A DNA stretch of 64,000 nucleotides. It comes from Dermanyssus gallinae (Eukaryota > Arthropoda > Arachnida > Mesostigmata > Dermanyssidae). A program made the position numbers and the translations under genes. This document shows positions 21,462 to 34,692 of this stretch, in pieces; within the stretch, counting starts at the first letter, position 1, and the number at the start of each line of letters is the position of its first letter. The notes below the pieces were generated by a model. The model saw only the letters and a list, made by a program, of their open reading frames with translations. It did no database searches and was not told where the DNA came from. Location: contig QVRM01001124.1 of the NCBI GenBank assembly GCA_003439945.1, positions 62,001-126,000 of the forward strand, read 5' to 3'.

Positions 21462-22773
21462 GAGTGATGTAGCGCTAGGTGGCGGAAGCAATGTGGCAAC
21501 TTTTTGCTCATAAATTTGCTGCAACTGCTCGTTTTCTCCTAACTCGCCTGGGAATTCGACTAAACCGTACCATAACTACTCCAAACTAGCCGGTAGTATG
21601 TAATCAAACCATTTGCTATTTTACTGTCGCAAAAAATGAACTAGTTAATTTTCGACTTGAATTAGCTCGATCTAGATGCTAGTCGGTATCAAATAAACGC
21701 TTAGAGAACGAAAGCGAAAGAAAATGAACCGTTCTGTTGCGTTCTCAGCCGGCACAATTTAGCCTCGAAACAGATACAGTAGTATATGTTGTGTTTGGCT
21801 GAGGCTGGCTGCTATAAGAACGAAATCGGTGCTATGTGAACATTTGAAGTGAATCGTCGTTCACGTTTGTAGCCGGTGCTTTTGCGCACTCATGACCCTA
21901 CATTCGGCAGAATAGGTCGCCGAATTGCTTCTGTTGTTGCCGAGAAACACAAGAGAGCGGTAGAGAATTAAGGGTGCCCCCCGAGCGTTTAGCTCGCTTT
22001 GGCTATTGAAGATTTCGTTGAACGTGTATTGTTCATTCGGATTATTTTAAGTTTGTTGTTTTGGGCGTAAACTATCCATATTACATCATCATACAATTTT
22101 GTACTGTGTGAATGAGAATGGAGAACTACTAACTAGATTCGCCATATATTGCGTTATACAGGGACCAAGCATTCGATTTCTATTCATATGTTTATTACAT
22201 CAGCATTGAGTCTACAATTATTCAGATTATGGCCGTGACAGGCGCGCCGCCTGTACTGAATGCAACGCTGCGAACAATGTTGCCGACTGATTATTGCCTG
22301 AGATTTATTATATTTATCAGAATAAATCTGAGACGAATATATGTATCGTTCAGACAGAGAACTGTGCACGTAGCTATTTTTATTCTTTTACGGTTTTGTT
22401 TGCTGTCATTGCTGCTACCTTTTGTATTAATAATGCTACGTTTTATTCAAGGAAATGTTTAGTCTCTGTTAACATCAACAAGTTAGCGCGCTACTCTCTA
22501 TGGGAACATACGCTTCAGAGTTCATTTTGTCGCTACACATATTGGAAGTATATTCTTCTCACGAGTCGTAGTCGTACATAGCAATTATATTCTGAATTTC
22601 CGTGACCAGTGTGAAGTATAACGTAATTTGTCATCAACAGTTCTAGATCAAGCGAGAGTAACCACTTGTAAAAGTCATTCACCAGTTCCAAATGACCAAA
22701 TTGCAGTATTTGGGCGTGTTCGTTTTTCCCTACATTTTAACATCATCATAGAGAGTGGTTCAAGACTAGTTCT
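19987..22773. other. Gene-poor stretch with (AAT)n palindrome and (TA)n
   Basis: At 20472-20508 (TAA)n passes directly into (TTA)n, forming a small perfect palindrome. A TA tract lies at about 21420-21458. Open frames at 20293-20475 and 22229-22581 show no recognisable family. Confidence 0.45.
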
Positions 22774-22985
22774 TTAGAGGCAACCAGAGATGGCGTTAGC
22801 CCAGTCAAGCAGAGCATCATGAACATGTACATGGAGGCTCCGTTCACGTAGGAAGTCATTCAATCGTGCAACTATTTTGGTGGACACTCCGAATTTAGGC
22901 AGCACTTCGACTAGTCCGCTATGCTTTACAGTTTCAAAAGTGGACTTCAAACCGAAGTATATAATGTCAAAGCACCTTGACACCT
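22774..22985 (-). mobile_element. LINE reverse-transcriptase fragment (palm/fingers)
   Basis: The - strand frame reads IIYFGLKSTFETVKHSGL, then LPKFGVSTKIVARLNDFL and a segment ending NAISGCL. This follows the LINE block order: D-L-K-x-A-F-D-T-V-x-H-x-x-L, then G(V/I)...I..(L/W)...FL..R, then SGVPQGS. The first catalytic Asp position reads Gly (YFGLK), and a stop follows SGCL, so the copy is inactive. Confidence 0.75.
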
Positions 22986-23054
22986 TGATGAACATGTTTT
23001 GTTCAGTCAAACTGTACCTCCAAAAGCTGGAGTGTGCAGCTTCTACTCGGACGA

Positions 23055-23403
23055 TTATTTAATTCAAATGCACCTTTATTTTAGTCTAAGGGGGACATTA
23101 TTACAATTTTTATTTATTACAATATTTTATTTATTATTTACATTTTGCAAACCTCTACCTAGATTTATATAACAGTCAGTTTGCTTTTGTGCCGACATTT
23201 GCGCCGTTAGTGTTTCGGGTTCTCAGTGCCCTGGCCAGCCGCCACGAAAACATGCTATTCACACGATCTGTCTTGGCAGTTTGTTTCGACGAGATGGCCT
23301 TACCACTTCTAAGATTATTTAAACGAATGATAAAATAGTTCGGTATGCTTGATGAGTTTATTGTACGAGTGCTGAACTTCAGTTTCCGAGTAGGGCTTAT
23401 CAC
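23055..23403 (-). mobile_element. LINE C-terminal end and 3' UTR, probable
   Basis: The - strand frame 23176-23403 ends RVNSMFSWRLARALRTRNT followed by a stop. It resembles the extreme C-terminus of Jockey/CR1-type proteins, where an R..(S)F..R...W.L motif precedes the stop. Downstream, an AT-rich 3' UTR ends near AAAATAAAGGTGCATTTGAA. Together with 22774-22985 it could be two pieces of related elements on the same strand, but their order is wrong for a single copy. Confidence 0.42.
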
Positions 23404-23632
23404 AATCGAATTTCGGGCAATGTTACACCTTTATAAGACACGACGAAGACCGCCAAGCCTAACATAAGCAATGTTGTCAGCGTTTTGTAATATAGCCAAG
23501 GAAATTACGTTTTCTAACATTTTGCAAGCTATAATGGTGAGCGAAATCGGTCGCTTATTCCTGGGGTCTGACTTACTTTCCTACTTATGTGCTGGAATAG
23601 CAATCTTTGTCTTTTGATTATATTTTCAAGGT
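23404..23632. other. No gene recognised
   Basis: Spacer up to a long TA array. Confidence 0.4.
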
Positions 23633-23635
23633 TTA

Positions 23636-23723
<88 letters not shown>
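23633..23723. repeat. (TA)n microsatellite
   Basis: About 90 bp of TA with a single TG interruption near its left end. Confidence 0.97.
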
Positions 23724-23725
<2 letters not shown>

Positions 23726-24916
23726 TGGCTTCCAATCCACTACCGAAGTCTGTAATGGGACATTATATTTTGCTAAATAACCGACTTTTAATGTGATCTC
23801 CGGCCCGAAACCGAAGCGCAATGGCAAAACTAGACGGGATTCTAGCCTATGTTTTAGAGCAGATATGTACTATCCGTTGGGCAAAGCGGTTGCAAATCAT
23901 AGTCCAGATCCTATTACTATAGACGTACACCAGTTCTTTAGGCTAGTAACGTAATCACGCCGACACAGAGAGGCAACAGGCCACAGGTCGGGCGGTGCAA
24001 AGTGCCGGCCCGTTTCTCAATGCTTCCGTGCTTCCTTGCGGTATACTCGTATCTTGACTTGCGTCAATACCCCAACTTGCTTACACGACCGACAACTGCA
24101 TCGACCCTGTACAACATAGGCTTATGGTCCTGGATTGCGCGCCTGCAGCTGCCGGAAATGGCGGCGAAACATTGTGGACAATGTATCCCATTCTAGGTCG
24201 CCGCAAAAACGATTTCATTGTGTGAAGTCAGAAGCCAGAACAGTGGCTTCGAACGACGCCATCCAGCGTTGTGTTCTTGTGCAGGCCGAGTGACCCAGTT
24301 AGGCATTCATAGACAGTCGACATTGAATGGTGCTGTACGTATGCTCACAGCAGATCGTTTAGGGTCGTACGGTTAACGGCAATTATCGCAGCAGGCTATT
24401 TTTCGTCCCCCTCCCCGGCTACCGGTGGCGGGGCCAGAACACTCTCGGCGAGCTGCTGTATCTGATTTATGCGTCGTTAGATATAACGAATGCGCTAGTT
24501 GCCACCAGGACTAAAGCTGTGGCTAGCATGTGGCGATAGATGACTGCAAGATGAACTGCCCCATCCAGTTATGCATGTACGAAGTCGCAACAGGTCCGTA
24601 ATGGTGTTGCACTTTACTGCACACTGCAATTCACACATGCAACCGAGAGCGTAGCGAGAACCTACTGGTGGTTAGCAAGCGGCTGTACTGTACTGCTCAC
24701 TCTGTATGAGAGGCCTACGAAAAACAAATACTGCAGCTTTGTGATGCTATGCAAAAGATTTTCTAGCAAGATTTTACTCGTTGTTTAGGTCGTTCATAAA
24801 TGCACCTGACGTACACTTGCCGACCTTCTAATGCCTTAAAACATCGGGGCCAATAGTGGCTAAGTTTAGTTGCTACTGCTCTCATCTCAGACGCTCTTAG
24901 CGTATAGCGTCCTACG

Positions 24917-24956
<40 letters not shown>

Positions 24957-26440
24957 GGTAACCTTTTTATTTCTGTTGGCGGTCAATTTTCGTGGACGTG
25001 ACCACTTGTTTGCGTACTGTTGATGGTGATGGTTTTCAGTGGCGGTGGGGTGACGAACCTCCCCCTTACATACACCATCACTACAAGGCCGCGGGTTATC
25101 ATCGCCAACGATCTTGACACGTTTGCGCATACGTCGTTTGCGTCGAACGCAAAAGCCTGTTAGCTCGAAGCTTGAATGGAAAGACGTGGGCGGCACCCGG
25201 AGGGGTGGGGCATAGGTTGAACCCCCGTCCATCCCCAGTCTGAGAATTGCAACGGCGCGGGCGTTCGGGATCTTTTTTGGTGCCTCAGCTTTTGATGAGT
25301 TTCGGCCCTAATCGACCGAGAGCGTGACCATTGAAAAGGTCACCCATCCACGAGTACACCAACGCACTGTTATGCAACGCGTATGTATTAGAATGTGAAA
25401 TTGGGTTCTGTTTGCCGAAAGTTTTTATTTTGTAATACTACGGTATTAACAGTACTGTTTTCAGCGCAATAATACAGCTTTGTTGGCTGTTGTACACTTT
25501 GCCAAGCAAGTGTTTCGTCTGCTACCAAAGTAACAAATATAAAATTCATTTAATTATCTAGTAGGGCAGTTCTTGAAAGCGCGAGTGAGACATCTGAACA
25601 GTGAATGCGAGATAGACTTGTAGTAGCAAAGGCATGGTTCATAATACCAACAGCCAACTAGGAAAATCAAATTCTCCTAGTTGGATCGAAGTGAGTTTGT
25701 TTCTTAGGAGAGGATTTTCTCACGCTTTTGTAACAAAGAATACTTCACGCTCAACTTAATCGGGTCAACGTATACATTTATTAGCTAATATAAGGAAGAG
25801 CGCGTAGTAAGGTTTCGAACAGGAATTGTCAATCCCTATGTTAAAAATGCATTGTTGTTCTAAACGATACAGATCCTATTCGTAACTGTGCTTACGACTG
25901 CTTTGCTGTTTTTTTAGTGATGTCTAAGTAAATGTTTAGTTGCAGACTTTAGAGAGATTTCCGAGCAGAAGTTACTTACAGTTTAATGGTGCAGCTAAGC
26001 TTAATTTGAATGCTGAAAAAAATATAATGGGTGTGCAATATCTATTTGTCTGGTGTGTTGATTCATGCACTTTATTCACAGACATTTTAGCACGATCATG
26101 AGCAGCTAAAAAAAGTAGAGAACTGTTTTTAGGAATTTCCCTTTTAAGGATAAGCTTTCCTTATTCCCCGAAGGAAACTCCGTGAGAAACCTGATTTAGA
26201 GTCTTGGTGCACATTGTCTAGAGCAACCGACACTTGTCATTTTCAAGCCGCTTTTAAGTCAGTTTAGTGTCGGAGTATCGCGATACTAAGCTGACACGGA
26301 AGCGGTATAAGTGCGCTTTTTAGAGAAATTGGAAAGTATCGAAAGATTGCAGAGTCCTAGAGATGACCGGAAGAGCTAGAGCAGTTGCATTTATTATTAA
26401 TATTATTGTCATATATTGAAAATAAGATATCCTTTAAAAG

Positions 26441-26500
<60 letters not shown>

Positions 26501-26692
26501 TTATATTTATATACTGGTGTCGCGATGCTTAGATACGTATCGATTGACGGCTGCGTTGAACAATGTGCACATAAAATAAATGTAATTTCTCATGGAGTTT
26601 TTCTGGGAATAAGGAAGACTTATCCTTTAAAGCAAGATACCTAAAAATCCAGTTTTATGTATTTTGCTTTACGTTTCTATTTGTTTATTTAT
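23724..26692. other. Gene-poor stretch
   Basis: A TA tract lies at about 24916-24955, and a TA tract passing into poly-T at about 26442-26502. The open frames are short and without motifs. Nothing conserved recognised over nearly 3 kb. Confidence 0.45.
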
Positions 26693-27163
26693 ACAGGGTC
26701 CTCCATAACGTTTTTAATGTTTGGTAGAACTTATATTTTTTTAAGGTTTGGTAGAACTTGACAAGAAAATAATTTTCCAATGGAACGAGAGACGGAAACG
26801 TCTTGTTTAGTAGTGAGGATGAATAATTCCTTTTTCCATTGGAAAGTTGTTTTTGTGCCGAGTTCGAAAATAAGTACACAAGATCCAAAAGTAAAGCAAT
26901 TTTTTTAGTAACTTTGTACCCTCCATTTGCAAATCCTCCCTCTAAAGAGCTAGATATGTTGAGATATCTCGGGTGTTCTCAACAGTTCTTTGTGGCAATT
27001 GCCACTTATATTTTAGTAGCAATAAAAGGTTGAGTTCACCGCCCTACAAAATACCACACATATAATCCTCTAGTAAAAAGCTCATGCGGTATTTGCTTGC
27101 AGCGTCTGTTTTTAACTGAAACAGTTCTTTGAGTTAACTTATTTTTGTGCGCATCCCTGTAAG
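26693..27163. mobile_element. Possible MITE with TACAGGG ends
   Basis: The left end reads TACAGGGTCCTCCATAAC and the right end, reverse-complemented, TACAGGGATGCGCACAAAAA. They share only the first seven bases. An internal segment ATTTTCCAATGGAAC near the left end resembles ATTTTTTCCAGTGGAAC in the element at 8253, so it may be a distant relative. The ends are short and the boundaries uncertain. Confidence 0.33.
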
Positions 27164-27180
27164 GACATCGTCTCCGACAG

Positions 27181-27480
27181 ACGTGTTTATTCAATGTGAT
27201 CTCCATTCACTTGGATCACTGCTTCTATTCGGGGCCTAAACTTTTCAAGCTTCTAACAGCAGGCCTATCAATGGTAGTGAATGCCTGTTTAGAAGAGTGT
27301 TTATCGAGTCGACAGTGTAATTTTGTTTATCTTAGACCCTCCCTCAACCTACATAGTAAACCCGCGGGATCAAACCTGGACTGTTCGGTGGCTACGAGTT
27401 CTTGTCGAAGAACATGCTCACTCCTGCTCTAAGTCGCTTGTAGGAGTGTGTAATAGAGGATCCTACTGAAGAACGAAGAC
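27181..27480 (-). mobile_element. Decayed DDE transposase, C-terminal end
   Basis: On the - strand a frame reads FRPRIEAVIQVNGDHIE then stop (ending near 27195), which closely fits the C-terminus of a family of Tc1/mariner-like transposases. Upstream in another frame is PPNSPGLIPRVYYVG, the block around the third catalytic Asp (family form PPNSPDLNPxDYYVWG). Here both the Asp after NSP and the Asp before YYV are replaced. Frameshifts and stops make it a pseudogene. The copy at 53670-54241 belongs to the same family. Confidence 0.6.
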
Positions 27481-29448
<1,968 letters not shown>

Positions 29449-29487
29449 GTGCAAAACCGTACACGGGCATTAGCCTTACGGAAAAAC
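29449..29487 (+). mobile_element. SINE-A 3'-tail fragment
   Basis: CCGTACACGGGCATTAGCCTTACGG corresponds to the terminal segment of SINE-A, with a CAAT to CATTA change, followed by an A run. The head and body are absent, so this is a heavily 5'-truncated copy. Confidence 0.75.
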
Positions 29488-30588
29488 AAATGAAGTTATG
29501 GTCATCGCACATGTTATTAATAGAATAAAAATATATAGATTTTTTTTAATTAGACGTTTCGTAAGGAGGCAAATTTATTAAAATGTAATTATTCATCGAT
29601 GGGCTTATAATTAGCAAAAATTACAATATGCAGAACAATTAAGGGGGTGTTTTGCAGAAAAGGCTATCGCCCGAGTCTATATGTGTATATGCACATTTAT
29701 ACAGATACTTGTGGGGGCGGAATAAAGGTGTTAGGCTAAGCTGTGAGAACAGAATTTGAGGAGTTAAAGAGAGAAGGACAAGAAGAGGGAAAAACACGGC
29801 AGAAAAACTCATGAACCCATTCAAATCCAGAAGATGGATCGACACACCGACTAGTGTGCAATGGGAGCCGATATCCGTGAAAAAGGCCGATTCGAAGACA
29901 AACCGGGCACCACATGATGAGGATGGACATATGTTGACTCCGTTGTTCCGTTGTGAACGTTGGTTGGCAGCAACGTGTCATGACGGCGAATCTGGAATAT
30001 CGATGAACGATCATAGCATATAACGCGCAAAATAGCACTAACAGCAACAATAGCCACAGTGTGATTAACAGCAACAGTTAGTTATGCGTGCAAATTACGT
30101 GACGAAGAGCGACGGAAAAGGCCGAACGTCCGCTGCGGGCGCTATCCTCATGGCGATGCGCATTTGATCGATCCCTGGACGGCATGCGTGAGAACGGAGG
30201 TCCTTTTCTCTGTGGTGGGGTTGATGCGATACTTGTCGCCCGCACTGCACTGGCGTCATGATTTTTCAAGGGCATCGAGTAAACGTAGCCGTATCACCCC
30301 CACCAGCAGCACCCCCGCCACCCCCGCGGCATCGGCGTCACCATCTATTGTCTTTGTCATTGTTGTAGTCGTTGGTGTCGTTGTGACCATCTCTCGTATT
30401 TTAGCGTTTGGGAAGACGTCATGGCGGGTCGGGGGAGGGGGGGGGCTTGCCCCACAACGGTTGTTGTGGGGCAAAAAGGTGCGAACGTGTGCATGTCTCG
30501 CTTGGCTTGGCCAACACAACTTTCCATGCGTAGGGAAAAGTTTTGATCGAAACGCGTTTTTTCCCTATTCTGTGCACGTTTTTACCTA
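29488..30588. other. No gene recognised
   Basis: Frames on both strands at about 30164-30519 stay open through GTC/GTT and GGG-rich low-complexity sequence. No domain visible. Confidence 0.35.
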
Positions 30589-30709
<121 letters not shown>

Positions 30710-32516
30710 TATTTGTGTTTGTTTTATATAACATACATATTTATTTAACATGTATTCAGAACAAAACATGTCTCGACGCTCGCAATGGGCCTTAAAGCCT
30801 GTGGCACGGAAAATATATACATATATGCATATATTGTTTGGTATGTCTTTCATTTGCTGCTTTTACTCTGACAGTAGTGCTTTTGTAGCGGCTGATTTTA
30901 CGTAATTACATGGTTTTTTTTAGCGATAATGATACTAATACCAAAGGCTTGCGCAATTAGAGTCGCTTCTCAAATGTAGGAGGATGCGAGGGAGGCAAGT
31001 TTCTGAGACAGACTCGGTTTTGGACTCTCTGCAGAAGGGGAATGGGTAATGCGGCTTCTATTGTTTCATGGACTGAGCTCATGATTAATGAAGGTCAAGC
31101 AGACGTTCATACTTATAGCACATATGCAACATATACAAATAATCATAAATATATACGTCAAATACAGCTACAATTGTATACGGACGGAAACACTGCAACC
31201 TGTACACAGTGGCAACTGAGAGCAAAGTGTGAATGGCTCAATACGGCCCGGAACAGAGTCATGACGAAGGGAAGTATTTGAAGCGGTTGTTTCAAACTCC
31301 TATGAAACGTAGAACACTGAACAGTCGTATGTACTGTGTAGAAGGAACACCATGCTCATGATTGACTGTAGTTGTGGACGTTGCGTGAGTTTAAGTTACT
31401 ACAGATTGTGAACGCATTGCAATAACAATACCTATATTAAGAATGTTTAGCTATTGTCTACTATGCAAATGACATGCTGGCGGGACGTTTATAGTCATCG
31501 CTATAGAATGACGGACTTACAGAAAGAGAAGTCTTGACAGCAATTGAGGATATGTATTCGAATCTCATCACTGTACTCGATAGCAGCATGATTATAATTT
31601 TCATGCTTACATCATGCACTGGCTATTGTCTAACTTGTTCAGTGGGGACACGGATATGCTTTCTGCATTTTTAATGGCGTTGATTCGCTCCTTGCATGCC
31701 GAACAGAGATTTAATTAGTTTAGTATTTTGTGTTTATATTAAATTTTATTTGCCTCCGGTTAGTCTGGCTGCTTCAATATACATATTAAATATCTATGAA
31801 AGGAGTTTACTTTAGTATATATATACTGACGTGTGCCTAATTTGGTCATTCCAGGCAGTTAACCTCATCAAAAGGATTAAAGGATTGTTCGCATTCGCGC
31901 TTGTTCCGTAAGGTGAGATTAAGTAACTTAATTACAACTGCAACGATATTAAGGCTACCAATTCATTGCTTTCTCTGCTTTTGCATCCTTATTTGTTATT
32001 TTGTTGTCGTCGTCGTTACCTCTGTTGAGTGCGTACCTGGAGAAGGTTACGTATACATATATGTATGTATATGTCTTCTAAACTAATGAGTAATTGAGCG
32101 TGAAAGCCAAAATGTATGGCTTGCAAATAGTTTAATTTATTGAGAATAATCTTCAATACAACATTTGTTCTGTTTTGAGCTAACGGAGAATGCAGTTCAA
32201 CATATCCAAACTTCCACAGACCCTCGCAATCGCAGATTTAGTGAAGCTAGGTCAGTATAAAAAGCTTGATATAACAATTCTTGGTAATTTCGCTCTCACA
32301 TCAAAATAATACATTTCCAGACCCTCGTTTTCTTGGGAAAAATCTTTTTGCCGAGTTGTACTAGACCTAAGTTTCTTGGGCAAATCAATTTAATTTATGT
32401 TTTTTTTTTAACCCGAAGCGACAACTCTTAAGGAAATACTGCATCGATAAGGGGACATGTGTCGGTACCAAACCGCTAACCGCTGTTTCTCATGTTGAAT
32501 CGACGGTATCACGCAT
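30710..32516. other. No gene recognised
   Basis: AT-rich, no conserved coding or structural RNA motif seen over about 1.8 kb. Confidence 0.45.
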
Positions 32517-32724
32517 ACACAGTGGATACTTATACCACGTATACATACACTGGACACTGCTTGATCACCATACGCAGTGTTACGATTCGTAAAATGTTCA
32601 CCATTTTGGAACATATGATTTGGTTTGTAACACCGAATTTGACCCACATTCGTTGCTTGTCTCAATGTTTGGCTTCTTAAGAATCGCCGAATCTCGTTTT
32701 TATCACTTCTTTGTACCTCGAAAG

Positions 32725-32781
<57 letters not shown>

Positions 32782-33380
32782 ACAGTAATATTGTGTAATG
32801 CGCACAACACAGGGTACGCGTCGAATAGAAGTAAATGGAACTCCGATGCGACATTACTCTGTGTGTCGGAAGCCTCGTCACAGAGTACACGCAGACTACT
32901 AGCGAACAGTAAAGATCAATAGACGCTTGCTATATTTCGACAGTTCTGCCTGTAGGGCACAACTACTTACGTATCTACCGGGTACACGAAGCCGCCAAAG
33001 TGGATAAAGACGTCTGGAGACGGCGGCGGCGACGACGCCGAGCGTTACCGTCAATAGCTGCTCACGACATGGCGACACTAGTTTGGCACGACAATTGTCC
33101 GGCTATTGGTCAGTTTACTTTTGAACTTTGTTTTTTCTTTTTTTTTGTATTCAACTAATGTAGTACAGGCCTGTTTATTCAGGCTTTGTAGCCGTACCGT
33201 GCCAATGGTGGTTGTAACTGTCCAACATTTGGAAGTGGTTCTGACGCGTTCTGACGCTCCTTGCCGTCCTGCATTTCTGCTTATGAAAGAAAGCTTGCGA
33301 TATAATAATAATAATAATAATAATAATAGAAAGTTGTGTTGGCCTTTATTGGACTGGGTACCTTTGCAGAGACAGCCCTA

Positions 33381-33424
<44 letters not shown>

Positions 33425-33470
33425 CGGCTACACAGTGGATACTTATACCACGTATATATACTACGCGCAC

Positions 33471-33502
<32 letters not shown>

Positions 33503-33518
33503 CCACGCGCATGTGTGA

Positions 33519-33563
<45 letters not shown>

Positions 33564-33585
33564 CCACGCGCATGTGTGAATGCTT
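32517..33585. repeat. Region of TA arrays and short dispersed duplications
   Basis: ACACAGTGGATACTTATACC followed by ACGTATA occurs at 32517-32543 and again at 33430-33456. CGCGCATGTGTGAATG occurs at about 33505 and 33567. TA tracts are at about 32729-32777, 33381-33422, 33471-33497 and 33522-33560. A (TAA)n tract is at 33302-33329. The repeated units flank TA arrays, suggesting local copying around them. Confidence 0.75.
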
Positions 33586-34174
33586 ATTTTGATGATAGCT
33601 CGAAGCTCCATAGGAAGCTTGTTGCGAGAGTGTGTTTTTGTTTATACAACTATTGTTATGCTGACTTTGTTAGTGGTGTAAGGGTTTCTGTGCAGTGTGT
33701 TGCTTGTACGTTATAACGCACAATGTTGTTTGTGTAGAATACCGGACATCGGCATAACTTAGGCATCTCGTACCATATTCGATGCATTAGGGCACAACCG
33801 CGCTAGCATAAGGACACTTATTTTGATTCCAAAGGTTCCAAAATAGTAGTCCACCCATGTGAGAGGGCGTTCGGCGTTTCACAAATCTCATTCAATAATT
33901 CAACAGCTTCGAGGACGAGAAGAACCATATGCTTTACGCATACGGTGATCTCTGATGAAAATAGGCTGTTTGCGACAACATACGCGGAAAATGCTATGTG
34001 TCTGATGCTTTGAGTTTTGCCCAGACTCAGCTGAAGCTAAATTGCGTCAGAAAAGGTATTGCCACGTTGTTGGTTGAATGGCAAAGGTACCGCTAGCAAC
34101 GACTGCAAGTTAATAAAAAAGCGTCTATCAAGACAAGCTGCATCCCCACATCAATTAACCAATTCTTGACAAGG
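33586..34174. other. No gene recognised
   Basis: Nothing identifiable on either strand. Confidence 0.4.
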
Positions 34175-34213
34175 ATCGCTTCTCAGCCATTTGGCTAAAA
34201 TTAAAGTGTAGTG
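34175..34213 (+). pseudogene. U2 snRNA-like fragment (5' end)
   Basis: ATCGCTTCTCAGCCATTTGG followed by CTAAAATTAAAGTGTAGT matches the universally conserved U2 5' end (stem-loop I and the branch-point recognition region) except for about four substitutions over 38 bases. The branch-point-pairing GTAGTA is already disrupted (GTAGTGC), and the rest of U2 is unrecognisable. It is therefore a truncated pseudogene or a U2-derived repeat, not a functional snRNA gene. Confidence 0.65.
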
Positions 34214-34500
34214 CACTTTCTTGGGCGACTTGTCAAGGATACCATATAAATCCTTAACAAGCACAAGATATAGGTTGGAAACTCATGAAACTATCACCGC
34301 AATAAGCCCGTCTTGGCGCCATTAGATCATCGTTTTAAAGATATAAATGCAATATTATTTAACAGGAAAAAAGTTCAAAATCAATTTTTAACAGGGAATA
34401 AGCAGTTTGTTTTTTTACTAGTTGAGTGTCATTGAAAATTCTGGGCGGTACTTCAACTAAAAATAATCGGGATAACTCTATAAACAAGTATATATATATA
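34214..34500. other. No gene recognised
   Basis: Spacer between the U2-like fragment and a SINE. Confidence 0.4.
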
Positions 34501-34692
34501 ACCGAGCAAGGTGGCTTAGTGGCAAAAGCCTTTGCCTTGCATTCGGGAGGACTGGGTTCGAGACCCAGACCGGCCACTCTTAAATTGGTTTGCATGGTTT
34601 CCAATTTAGACAAGGTAAATGCCGGAGTGGAATAAACTTAGCCATGACCTAAAAAATCCGTACACGGGCAATTGCCTTACGGGAAAAAAAAA
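34501..34692 (+). mobile_element. SINE-A copy, full length
   Basis: Starts ACCGAGCAAGGTGG at the end of a short TA run, with A box TGGCTTAGTGG, B box GGTTCGAGACC, the shared body and terminal GGGCAATTGCC, then an A run. It is very close to the copy at 19097, with one extra A in GGCAAAAGCC. Confidence 0.9.
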
